Made by a program: the position numbers and the translations under genes
Notes under the pieces: generated by a model
Seen by the model: only the letters and a program-made list of their open reading frames with translations
The model's database searches: none
Told to the model about the DNA's origin: nothing
Assembly: GCA_907163375.1 (NCBI GenBank)
Contig: CAJQUW010007530.1
Location: 124,001-188,000, forward strand
Source of the DNA: Prostheceraeus crozeri
Lineage: Eukaryota > Platyhelminthes > Polycladida > Euryleptidae
DNA: 64,000 nucleotides
Direction of reading: 5' to 3'
Shown here: positions 10,500-21,442 of the stretch, in pieces
How positions within the stretch are numbered: the stretch's first letter is position 1
Layout of the letters: the number at the start of each line of letters is the position of its first letter

Positions 10500-11530
10500 T
10501 AACACGGAACGATTAACCCCTCCGGAAGTAACGCCCCAGACCTCGGATAGACACGCAGTAGAGCGGCCAACGGCTTTGCTAAGGAGATTGGAACGCAAAA
10601 TGGACCGGTTGTAAGACGCAGAAGCGGATGCGACCAACGCAGTAATCGTTAACAATGTGCATCACGAGCTCCTGTATAGAGCCGACGTGGCCATCAACAA
10701 ATCAGCAACCAATTTCAGTTCGCGACACGAGCTTAAAGCCCTCACGCACGCCCTCACTGCAACTTGCTGGGACGAGTGCCAGCGCCTGGTAGCAGAAAGA
10801 CTCAAGACAGTGATAACAGGGGAGGCCCTGAGTTGGGGCTTTGTTGTCGATTACCAGAAGAACGAAACAGCCAATGCATTGGGCCTGCCCTGTGCACCAC
10901 CAGAAGTCCGCCTCAATTCATCAACGAATACAGAGACTTGATTCCGACCAAGAAAGCCAAGCACCAGAAGATCAAGACAATCATCAACAGAACCGACCGA
11001 ACGATGATGCAGAACAGAACGAATACAGAATTCGAACGGGACCCAATACCGTATAATATGGGAAAGTGGTGGACCCGCTGCTCTTCACCATGACGATGAT
11101 CCACATGACGCTGACACCTCTCACTTTAACTTGCGAACGCCTAATTCCTTCTCTTCAGGACGCCAATCACCTGCAGCAGAACTGATGCCACAGACAACAT
11201 CTGTATAGAAGTACAAAACACAGGCATTGCACCCACAACGTGCGCTTGAGCGCAGCCCTTCGGACCCTACTGCGAGAAGCTTAGCACAGGTTTTAAGGTT
11301 TAAAAAAACAAAAATACCAGTCGTAGCTCCGAAACTTACATTTCCGGTCTGCACATCAAAATATTGTTAAAAGTACATCGACCATCTGTCCCAACAGCAA
11401 GTCATCCGCCCTATTTCCAAGCACGGTCCTAACAGAGCCTTCTTTATAATTCCTAAATCGGATCGGAAACCTTGCTTTCTAGTAGACCATTCTAGCGAAC
11501 GTCAACATTGGCCAAAAAATCCGTAATTCC
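10500..11530 (+). mobile_element. Fossil reverse-transcriptase-bearing retroelement fragment, nested in transposon A
   Basis: This stretch is clearly more GC-rich than its surroundings. Its first part has open frames of no known family (for example 10657-10941). Its last part, near 11400-11530, reads in plus frame like the start of a reverse transcriptase, with FFIIPKSDRKP and a following LVDHS. The element is truncated and broken. The family is uncertain, with an LTR-type element likelier than a LINE, and it looks old. Confidence 0.4.
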
Positions 11531-12112
11531 CTTTTACGCACAAACTTAATCGTCTGATCTGGAACCCGCGCTCAACAGCCGTCAAGGTAGTTCTTCGCGA
11601 CGAATTCGATGTCGAAAAAATCGCAGCAAATAGCAGCACTGTGTATACCTACTGGGTATTTATTTACTTCGGATGCCCAAAAAACATTGCTGTATCCGAA
11701 CCTTTCCTTTTCACCGTAACAAACATGGCATTCATTCACAATGTAGACACATGCCCTTCTGGTACAAAACTTGCATGACAAGACTGAAAATAGCCCCACC
11801 AGAGAAGTATAAATTTTAATGTAACTGATGTGTCTTGCTAAGATTTTTGTAAATCGTGGTTTCTGATTTCATGGTTGAGACAGGCAAAACCTTCACTCCA
11901 TATTATTATTGTTTTGTTTTGTCTTACTTGAGTGAAAATATCATTCCCGGGAGATTCCCGGACTAACGGGAGCGGCCGACATCCTGTATTGACTGCGTGA
12001 ACGATCGATACCCTTTGCTACCATGCATCGAAAGCAAATTTTACTAAGTCCTCGTGGAGACTACATGTAGTCAAATGATCAATGATTCCAGCCTTCAGTC
12101 ATTTGACTCCGG

Positions 12113-12809
12113 CAGGGTGTCCGCGCAAATTTGAATGAAAATTTCCAGATGTTTTCCAGGATTTCCAGGGAAATTTGCCAAAAATCAGGGGTCAAATTTG
12201 AACGAAAAAGTTCAAACTTTCTGCAAGGAAATTTTACTCAAATACACGCGTCAAATTTAAAAGAAAAATTCTGGGAAAAATCTACCCAAAGTTCTGTGCT
12301 AAGGAGCTTGCATACCATTAAATTAATATTATTGACGAAAAAAAGTTGAAAGTTGGCGTGAAATTGGCTGAATTTTTAAGGCGCAGGTGATTCCAAATAA
12401 AAAATACCAGTATATGCATCAGACGCCTAGATTATATTTCTAAAAAAATTGGAAGTTCGGCAAATGTTCATAGTTAACCATACCACGCAGTTCGGTCTCA
12501 TTCATGTTGTATACGTTATGATAGGAGACTCCAGTCACTGTAATGTTCTAAAAACAAAAAAATTGTATGAGAATGAAGGCTATATTTGTAACAAATAAGT
12601 AGAAATATGAAAAATAAAATTTGGAAAAATAGAAAACACTTCAACCATAAAGTAAGTATGACCTCAACAACTTGCAATTAGTGTTTTATTAAGTTTATTT
12701 TCAGGAGTTTTCCAGGATTTCCAGGGTAAAATTTCCTTTTCCGTGAGTTTTTCAGGATTTCCAGGTTTTCCAGGGTAAAATTCATTTTCCAAGGATCGCG
12801 GACACCCTG
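12113..12809. mobile_element. Non-autonomous DNA transposon C (IS3EU-like), 6-bp duplication CTCCGG
   Basis: The terminal inverted repeats are perfect over 13 bp (CAGGGTGTCCGCG). The flanking duplication CTCCGG is perfect (12107-12112, 12810-12815). Next to each end, short TTTCCAGG(A/G) units repeat in tandem (about three at the left, four at the right). It is 697 bp with no coding content, so it is a short mobilised relative of elements A (9649) and B (27805). Confidence 0.85.
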
Positions 12810-15112
12810 CTCCGGTGAATAAGTGACATGGCGACATTGATGATTTATGGCTATAATAGCATTTAGACGGATGTATGTCAGTATTGCCAACGCAACTTAC
12901 TTGATATCGAGAATCAATCGATATTCAAACAAATCATGACAATAAATATATCATATGGGACTAATTTATGCACTTTATTTTAACTTGTATGACATAAGTC
13001 GGGGTTTTGTGATTTTTCAGTAACACCAAAAAAGATCGATTGTTCCTAAACATAGCTTGAATCCAATTATGAACATAAAAATTCATTCAATGAAAACTGA
13101 GAGCAAATTGATCTGAGTGGCAGGCGTAAACTTAAGTTACATGTATTCACATAACGGGTATTCAATAGTTACTGTGGAATTTAGAGCAGTCTATATTGAT
13201 AGGCTACATCACACGTATAAATCGAAGAATATAACAATGCCAGAATTGTTTTGAATTCTTTAATTTCCTTCGCGAGAACACATAATACTAAATGCACAGT
13301 ACTTTTTGCTGAACAAACTATAAATATAGTGTAGCTATGTAACAAAAAAATGTGTATGTAACTGTAAAACAAAACAAAAAATGTCAGTTACTCTTGGTTG
13401 ATAAAAACCTGATTATGAGAGCGACCTAATTGGCATTATAACAAAAAACACTTTTGCCAGGGCCCCAATTTCCACATTTAAATATAATCAATTTGTAATT
13501 ATACATTGAAATTTTATTTTAAAAGGTGTGCATCGGCAGAAAAAATGCGTACAAGGAAAAATACGCACCATTTTTGCGCAAATCGTAAAAAAGAATCCGC
13601 AGTGCGTATTTTACGCAGCTGGTGGCAACACTGATGCACGCAACTTTTCGCTAGGCATCATTCAAGATCATCAAAACATGTCTTAAGACTAATGTAAGAT
13701 GAATTTTTCAACTACCTCCGCAAGCTTCACATGAGTCAAGATGTCCGAATACCGGCATGAATCGTGATCTTCACATAAAGTATATAAAATACAAACTTTC
13801 ATAGGACTTTTCTGATGTTACATTCTGTTTTCATGACACAAACAATTGTTAGTAAAGCTTTAATAATTCATTGAAAAGAAGTATTACTACATGATGAAAA
13901 TTAAAGATGGGGGCAATAGCCTCTTTTGTACAATAAATGTGAAAATAGCGGGTTTCTACATTTGGCTTCATTCCGCAGTTCAGACGATTCTTTATACTTG
14001 GCAGGAAATTGTATACAACAAACTAATCCAGATGTACATCACAATTTTTGAAATAATGGCATAAGCTTTTTTTCGAAGAACAAGCACTACACGAGTAATA
14101 ACAACAAAATGGATAATGCAAATTAAGCGTAAATAGGGCCATAGTTGCAAATTACTTGGAATTCGGTGCCAGCCAGATAGCATTTACCAAGTCATCAGCC
14201 ATTTTGATCTATCTGATGATGGAACAAGTTGATAGCCCCATATGTATTGCTTGAGGACCCAAAATTTAGTCTGGCAAAATTTATTTTCAATAAATACGTC
14301 ATGAAGACAAAATCTATTTTATATCATTATCTTAAGTCAATGCGAAACTTTAAGTATACGTGAGAAAGCTAGTTACCGATAAGTTTCGTCATATTGGGAG
14401 TACTGCTTTTAGTATCAGTGGAAGTTAGCATCAGTTCAAGAGAAAAGTTGATCGGTTACCTAGTCTTCGAGGAAAAAATTTAAGTGGTTATCAGCAGACC
14501 TAAGTAGATCCGGAAAACAGCAAAACTTAGCAAGAGGGAAACGACTGCCACTACTTAGCGATGACGAGTAGGAAAACTATTTTTGTCGTATTCACTGTCA
14601 TGATCAGATGTGGATGGAAAAGAACTACTGCTTTCAGTGAAGCCACCCTTAAGTTGCCTATGACACGTGAATTTTGACAAACACACAAAATGCTATTGTT
14701 AAGATAGCATTCAGAATTACATCTTTCAATCCTGCACGTTTCGAACTTTATGCCGACATTGATGACTTAATTGCTTACTGATGACATGAATATTTATTGA
14801 TCGTGTTTTCTCTAATGATTCTCCAATGACGACGTTTATTCAGATAACTTTTTAGCGCATGTGTGTTAAGTCTGCCTCTACTGAAAACCATCAGACATCT
14901 TTGAAAAGCAGTCTTCGAACGCGCTATTGGCATTGAACATAAACTTTGATAAAACTTATCTGTTATTGTAGGCTACTACTTTCCAGAAAACGGTAGTATG
15001 TAAAAATATAATAATTCATGTGAGTGAAGTAATTCCAATATGAGGTAGCAGAGCAAAAAAACAAAACTGGGAAAACACATCCTCATGATCGCACACCAAT
15101 TACGAGCTTTAC
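12810..15112. other. USP8 intron, nothing recognised
   Basis: AT-rich. There is a short GC-richer patch near 13510-13640 with repeated TGCGTA words, and no supported gene or element ends. Confidence 0.5.
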
Positions 15113-15316
15113 CTTGAACTGGTCGATGCCAAGAGGTTGACTGAGAGACTAGGTCCACATAGTAGTAGCGCTGAGAGCGATGATCAAAGTGACGTTCCCA
15201 TCCGGGCGGAAGTTGTTTATCTTCATCTTCCTTCATCACCGTTGTTTTTCTCTCCCGATCCACCGTCAGCTTGGCGCCGCCTTTCACCGCAAATGACAAA
15301 CTGTCTTTGTCACGGG
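15113..15316 (-). CDS. USP8: USP8 exon encoding a WW domain
   Basis: The acceptor is CATTCCCAG (15317 on) and the donor GTAAAG (15107-15112). It leaves in phase 1, matching the next exon at 1620. The product runs RDKDSLSFAVKGG, a charged linker, then a canonical WW domain: LPPGWERHFDHRSQRYYYVD followed by STSWHRP. Both signature Trp, the aromatic YYY strand and the closing Pro are present. Human USP8 has a degenerate WW-like stretch at the same place (LPSGWAKFLD), so position and sequence agree. WW domains bind Pro-rich or phospho-Ser/Pro peptides. Entry phase (2 nt before CGT) does not fit the strongest donor of the exon at 20394, so a small exon may be missing between them, or a weaker GTCAAA donor is used. 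Confidence 0.85.
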
Positions 15317-17335
15317 CTGGGAATGGAGAAGAAGTGGAGCAGGAGGGACCAAGGGTGTTGGACAGAGGTCAAGGATTTCCACATGGAGTCAGATGGACAG
15401 AGAGCTCGCTGGAAATGACACCAATTGCGCACAACACGCATGCACATAGCGAGGATCTACATGAAAACGGTAGTATTATCGTTATCTTCTCTAAACCAGG
15501 TGCAACTACGACTATCTTCTTGAACCACGTAACGATTCGGGTTACTGTCAAGAACAATTGTTCACAAACTAACTGTTCTAAATTGCACAAAACAGCATAA
15601 CCAAGGTTCAACCATAGCTTGCTAAAAACTCATATGATGTAGAGCTTACATAAAAACCTTTATCTGTGTCGACTGAACTTGATAAGGCAACTTCGTTAAC
15701 ACTTGCCTATACTTATTGAAAGGTCGTTGCACTCGTTCTGAATTTTCCATGTCGCATAGACTAGACTATCTATTATCATAGCCTTATTATCAGTTTTCAC
15801 GAGTTTTCTGTTATATGTAGATGAATATGATTTAAGGAAAAACATTCGTTTTTGTTCTTTCACTAAATAACTATTTTTTGAAACATCCTCTAAAAACAAT
15901 CCTTTTAACCACAAATTAAAAACATTGCTTGACACAATTTCTACGCGTGAGGCGATTCAGCTCTTATCTGTCGAATTGCCTGCATTGACTGAGAATAAAT
16001 TTTCTTATTTTACACGACTGTCAAATTTCTATATTTTAGCAACAGAAGTTCATCGACGGAATTTGCAGTCAAACTGTGAACCAATCAAACTCCAAATATC
16101 AAATCGATTCGATGTCCGTTTTTGAGGTCAGTGCAATAATTCTTCGTTTTCATGTGATTTCTCAATTATGTTGATGTTTGGTGACTTTCTGCTGTGCGCT
16201 TGTTGTCTCTTCTATCGAGTCATCAATCCAGCTACTAAAATGTCGAACTTCACACAGAGGTCAATGGGCGTTAGGAAAATGAGGTGCAGGAGTCTGGATG
16301 TGACGGGAGAGGTTGGAAGATTGCTGTATTGTGATCAGAAGGAAAGACTGGAAATCTTAAGATTGTGTTTCATTACCACCGTCTAGACGTCCACGATATT
16401 TAGCAGAAATAACTAAAAATGAGCAAACACAAGACGATCATGGTTTGGCCATGTTCTCCTTTTGGTATTAAATATTAAGTAGGTAAAATAAGTATCTAAA
16501 TGACAATTCGGTCGGATATTTATATCATAGATATCAGAAATGGCACTTTTTATGAACGTGAAACTACACAACCTAAACAACGATCTAAACAGGACATTAT
16601 ATTCTTAGGTTTTCCTATGGTAAAAGTCAGTCCACAAACAATTCTACCCCCAAAGTACTACTGCTACGGAGATGTATGAGAAGAGTCAATGAAAATCTGG
16701 CGTGCTGCTTCCTCATGCAATAATATAGTCAAATGGCAAACATAGATACAATTTAACTAAGATAAACATCACACGGGATTGGAGCAGAATTTTAAAAAGC
16801 GGTTTATGACAAATTGATCTTTTGTATTCACTTATTTATGAACAAGTGACATGATTGTTCTACAAGGGTGATTATTGACGCTATCATCTGACTATCCAGG
16901 GATCCCTTTTTTAATTTTCGATATCTATGACGTTAACAGCTATTCAAACCGAAAAATAGACGGAAACTTTAATGAAAGAATTTTTAGAAAGCTAATAGCG
17001 ACATGAAGATGAAGAAAACTGCAGCGGTTTGGATATGGCTGAAGATCACTCGGATTTTTGACTCATGTGGCCATGCATGATTCAGAGGACTAAAGCAGGG
17101 GACGACTCAGAATATCATAGTTTGAATATCACTCAGAATATCACAGTTTCATCATAGTATGTGGCAGGCAGACGAATGCTCACGAAAATGGCGCTAGAAT
17201 GCTAGAAATGAAAACTACTTACAGGTCATCCCACAAGAATCTGTTCAGGTCATTCTTCGATCATTTTATTGTTTTAACTATGAATTTTATTGACTTTTCC
17301 TAAACACTACGATGTTCTCTTACCAGCTAATATGC
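15317..17335. other. USP8 intron, nothing recognised
   Basis: Short chance open frames only. A GC-richer patch at 15.3-15.5 kb adjoins the WW exon without being open in its frame. Confidence 0.5.
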
Positions 17336-17672
17336 TTGAATTACATATTTAGACGAAGTTTATCATAAATCAATTATGAGGACATTTTTTGGTTGCCGAA
17401 ATTCAAAAAAAGCGAAACTTATGCAAATTTTAACCTGTCCCATAAGTTGCCGTTCAGGTAACTTAGTGTCGAAATGACTAACAGCTTATTGAGGGTCGTG
17501 ATGCGACTTGCGAATGATGGCTTATGGCTTGCAACTTATTCTGTGTGCCTCCGACCTTATAGGACAGGTTAAAATTTGCCTCAGCCTCGCTTTTTTTTGG
17601 AAATTTGACAGCCAATAATTGTTCACCGAATAATTGATTTACGATAAACTTCGTCTAGATACATAATTCAAA
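17336..17672. repeat. Foldback element, arms of about 115 bp
   Basis: Inverted arms run inward from GAATTACATATTTAGACGAA at the left and match the right arm ending TTCGTCTAGATACATAATTC. They share AACCTGTCC(C)ATAAG near the loop. No coding content. It is probably a MITE-like DNA element. Confidence 0.75.
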
Positions 17673-18198
17673 CCTTGACTAACAATATATTAACGTAATG
17701 TTAGTATAACATAGTATAGTTGTAAAGTCAATATAATTCATAGTTAAAAGAAGAGATTGATGGAAAAATAGCCAGAACGGATGCTAGTGGAACGTCTAGT
17801 ATTCATCGAAGAACAACGAAGGCAGAAAAGCTCAGGTGTGACCTGACATGATCGGCATTGAATGTCATATATACGAGTATATATAAATATATAAAGCCTT
17901 ATAGTTTGTGAACTTGTTACATTGAATTCAAGTTATTGTGATATGAAACATAGATATCCGATTTGTAGGTTTATTACAACTAGTCTAGGCTAGGCTGTGC
18001 ACTTCAACGATTTAGCTAAATTTTCCTTTGTCAGCAAAGCATGAAAGGATGATCCTGCCGCTATCTTTCTCATTGTATAATGTCTGTCTAATCTACATTT
18101 CGCCAGTGACAAATAGAGCACCAGATAACACGAATGTCAAATGATGACTCATTGGACATTTTCTTCTCATCAAAAATTCGAATTAACACTTAATCTGA

Positions 18199-18386
18199 TC
18201 TGCGTGCCCATGGTGCAGTGCTCGGTCTGGTCGTCTTATGGTCTATCGAGCGCCTAAACTGTCATTGGAAGTCAGTAGGAATTGCATCCGGGTAAAAGTA
18301 TCACAAGCCTCCGTTCCAAGTCCGAATATGACAGCAACGTAAAAGCCCCAGTTGGGGAATAGTTGACATTAAAGCTTTATAAAGTC
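18199..18386 (+). mobile_element. tRNA-derived SINE copy (diverged)
   Basis: It shares with the better copy at 34577-34786 the body words GGAAGTC, GCATCCGG, TAAAAGTA, CAGTTGGGG and GACATTAAAGCTT. The head has CATGGTGCAGTG where the other copy has CGTGGTACAGTG, a polymerase III A-box-like stretch. The two copies are clearly homologous but diverged. Confidence 0.65.
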
Positions 18387-18477
18387 GAAAGTAAAGGGGA
18401 CTCAGGGTCAATAGGTAAGACAAGGCTGCATTGCCAAAAATAAATAAAACAGAAAATTTCTGATTTATTTTCACTTG

Positions 18478-18941
18478 GGGTGCGTTTACACGTGCAACTG
18501 TTTTGCTAATACTTTTCGATCCATGATGAGTCAGAAAATAATTGAGAGACAATGGAAGCAAAGGCATGCCTTCAGCAATCGTGCTTCGTGCGTCACCACA
18601 CAGAGGGCAGACACTTGAAATTTGACAAATGCTGATAAAGAGACATGCATTGATCTCATCTGCTTATTATCCTCTGAGTATCAGCAAAAAGTGGCAGCTG
18701 AAGTTACACCTTATTTAATTTTAGCTGCCACTTTCCTGTGACACTCGGGGCAAATAACCTGATGAGATCAACGCATTTTTCTTTGTCACTATTCGTTAAA
18801 TTCCCAGTGTCTGCTCTCTGTCTGGTGACGCACGAAGCACGATTGTTGAAGGCATGCCTTTGCTTCCATTGTCTCTCAAGTATTTTCTGACTCATCATGG
18901 ATGGAAAAGTATTAGCAACAGTTGCACGTATAAACGCACCC
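18478..18941. mobile_element. Large palindromic MITE, arms of about 225 bp
   Basis: Nearly the whole element folds on itself. The left end reads GGGTGCGTTTACACGTGCAA, and the right end inverted reads GGGTGCGTTTATACGTGCAA. The arms stay alike through AAAGGCATGCCTTC to a loop at about 18703-18712. No transposase. I could not settle a target duplication. Confidence 0.75.
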
Positions 18942-20393
18942 TTACACAACATCTCAAGTCTGGTTTGACGTCAATGCAAATTTTGTCAAATATTTGCTGC
19001 AAAGCTTCTTTGAAAAAGCCCTTTTACGAAGGTAAATTAAAGGGAAAGGCAGCAGTAGTTTCAAGGCTGCAATGAACTTTGATTTATTCATTTTCTGTTC
19101 AGCACCGTAAGGGTGGCAATATACTCTCTGTCTAGTAATATTCTATTCATTAAGAAGATTGTAAATCAAGAAGTACTCGCTTAGTCACAAAAAAGAACAA
19201 ATTTTTATGAGATTCTATAACTAAAGGTTCATTATTTGTTTTTTTAAGTGAAGTTTTAATGAATTTTTCTCGAACTGCATCCCTGGATGACAGAAGTAAA
19301 CATTTTTATTCCACTAAATAGTAACCAAAAGAAGTCATGCAATAAATGAATACATCTTCTGTGATCGTGTTTGGATGCAAACTTAGTATAAAGAAATGAC
19401 CCTGGCACCTGAGATCACCGGCCTTCATGATGAAAGCATGAAAAATTGGAATTGTTCGTGATTTCCTTCTGCCTTTGCTATGGGCAACTATAGCATGTCA
19501 CTTTGTGATGTATACACCAGTGGTAAGGGTAACTCAGCGGATTCTACTCAATAACACCGAATTTTGACCTCCTGAAACAACTTGGAAATATTGTGCAATC
19601 GTTGAATGGGAAATGTGCTTATATTGACCTTGACCTCGTGAATAATGGGAAAGGTTGAAGATGTGGCGGGGGGAAGACTATCACATAATTTAAACGCTTC
19701 AACTTTGGTCAAATATTCACAATTCTAACAAGTTCGAGTTACAAGAAAACACATTTGAGGGATAGACAGGCGCCAAGCTGTTTGGATTTCTCCTACTTCA
19801 TGCATTGTATAACTAACCCAGAAGCAACACAGAACAGCTTTCTATCAAACAGGTCTCAAGAATTCACTTACTTGATTGAAGATTTGAAAGTCGAGGAAGT
19901 GTTGTCGAAGGAGGCTTACTTTCTGCCACATCGCTTGATTTCTACAAATGAATCGCAAAAATGTATACCCGTGTACCTTTTCAATGAAATTTATATGTTG
20001 GCATTACACTCTCCTTACACAGCTTATTTCGAATACTTTTAGAGGATAGAGCACGAAGATCGAAGGTCTGAGTGCTTTATTTTCTTAAAGCATGAGAATA
20101 AAGTGCTCTATCTGATTTAAAGCATGTTTGCCATTTGAAAGCAGTGTCATCTTTTCCCTTGGAAAATAAAGCATCGGTGAGGAAGATAAAGTTCAGTTCT
20201 CCTATATATATCCAGGCACGTGATTGGAATCGACGATTTAGGATGTCATTTGAAAGGTTATATATCTTCATTGTGACAAAGAGGAAGAATCTCGGTAAAA
20301 TTTTGACTAATTCACAATAAGTTAAAAGCCAGACGGGACATTTTAGCAATGAATCGCCTACTACAGCAATAAAATCGTTTCATTTTGACCTAC
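18942..20393. other. USP8 intron, nothing recognised
   Basis: A short hairpin around GCTTTATTTTCTTAAAGC lies near 20070-20115. Otherwise plain AT-rich sequence. Confidence 0.5.
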
Positions 20394-21442
20394 CGGTTTG
20401 TGTTGTGGTTTTGAAGGGGCAAGTGCATTTTGTGTCGAATTTTCTGATGCCAAAGAACCAACTGCCTTAGAAACTTCATCTGGCCGAGGCTTCGGTGCAC
20501 TGGTGACTTTAGGAGATCCCGGTCGCACATTGGGTAAATCTTTAGGAGTCGGTTTACCATCAGTGGTATCCAATGGCTTCTCGGACAAATTAATCTTTGA
20601 CTGAGGTTGGTGTTTGGTTATAGTTGACGCCTGAATAGAAGGATCCGCAGGTTCTACTTGACTTTTCGGTGCCCCTGCTGATGGCGGCTGACTCTTTGGT
20701 GCATCAGCAACTTGCGGCTGACTTTTCGATGTATCTGTAGCCTGGGGTTGACTCTTCGGTGCACCTGTAGACTGAGGCTGACTCTTCGGTGCATCCGTGG
20801 AGTGAGGATGGCTCTTAGATGCATCCGTAGACTGAGGCTGAATTTTCGGTACATCTGAGGGCTGAGGTTTCACATTCGAAGAAATCTGAGGCTTTTCTGA
20901 GCTGGATGATGTTGTGTGGGTATCGTTAGTGGATACAGAAGATCGCGGTTTGGAACCATTTGCCTCAATATCCGCGGGAATATTTCTCGTATCTCCGTTT
21001 AGTTTCTCTGCACTTGACGAACTCTGAGGCTTGAGCTGTCGGTTTATAACTGGCACTGAAGGCTTTATTGCTGGCTTGACGCTTCGATTAATTTCTGGTA
21101 CTTGTGGGGCCACATCTCCATTTAACTGTCGCTTCTTGTTCTTCTCTTTCTCTTGTTGCAGTACTGAAACCACAGGCGAGTCATTCGCAGTCTCGTCCTC
21201 TGATTTCGACGATTGCTGTTCACGTGCCAACATTCGACGACGTCGCTCAGCTTCCATGGCCGCTTCTTGCCGTTTGCGTTCTGATTCTTGTTCAGCCTCT
21301 TCTTCCTCTCGCTTCCTTTTCATCTCCTCTTCTACCTTCCTTCTCTTGGCAGCCTCTTCCTCCTCTTTCTTCCTTTTAGCTGCTTCTTCTTCTTCTCGCT
21401 TTTTCCGCTGAATTGCATCGTAGTCGGGATAGCGAATATTAA
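20394..21442 (-). CDS. USP8: USP8 central exon: coiled coil, STAM SH3-binding motifs, Pro/Gln repeats
   Basis: The acceptor is CTTTGCAG (21443 on) and entry is in phase with the exon at 31466. The donor is most likely GTAGGT (20388-20393). The product starts NIRYPDYDAIQRKK, then an Arg/Lys/Glu coiled coil of about 75 residues. Two copies follow of the P-x-(V/I)-(D/N)-R-x-x-K-P motif (PEINRSVKP, PVINRQLKP) by which USP8 binds the SH3 domain of STAM/Hbp; human USP8 has PQIDRTKKP in this place. About eight degenerate ten-residue repeats built on KSQPQSTDAP follow. The repeats would be disordered and their number is likely to vary between individuals. The two SH3 motifs are the strongest evidence that this is USP8 rather than another protease. 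Confidence 0.9.

Larger units (their letters stand above)
9649..11986. mobile_element. DNA transposon A (IS3EU-like), 6-bp duplication TATTGA
   Basis: The left end reads CAAAGTGTCGGCC and the right end, inverted, reads CAGGATGTCGGCC. Perfect TATTGA copies flank both (9643-9648, 11987-11992). Just inside the right end is a tandem pair, ATTCCCGGGAG ATTCCCGG, and the left end has a diverged equivalent. The element is 2338 bp, encodes a minus-strand coiled-coil protein (10001-10396), and contains a GC-rich retroelement fragment near 10.5-11.5 kb. A 6-bp duplication with CAGGG-like termini fits IS3EU as I recall that superfamily, but no transposase core is visible, so treat the name as provisional. 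Elements at 12113 and 27805 share the layout. Confidence 0.7.

Noticed and set aside
10657-10941. 94-codon frame as an independent host gene
   Set aside because: It lies in a GC-rich fossil retroelement block and has no host-gene resemblance.
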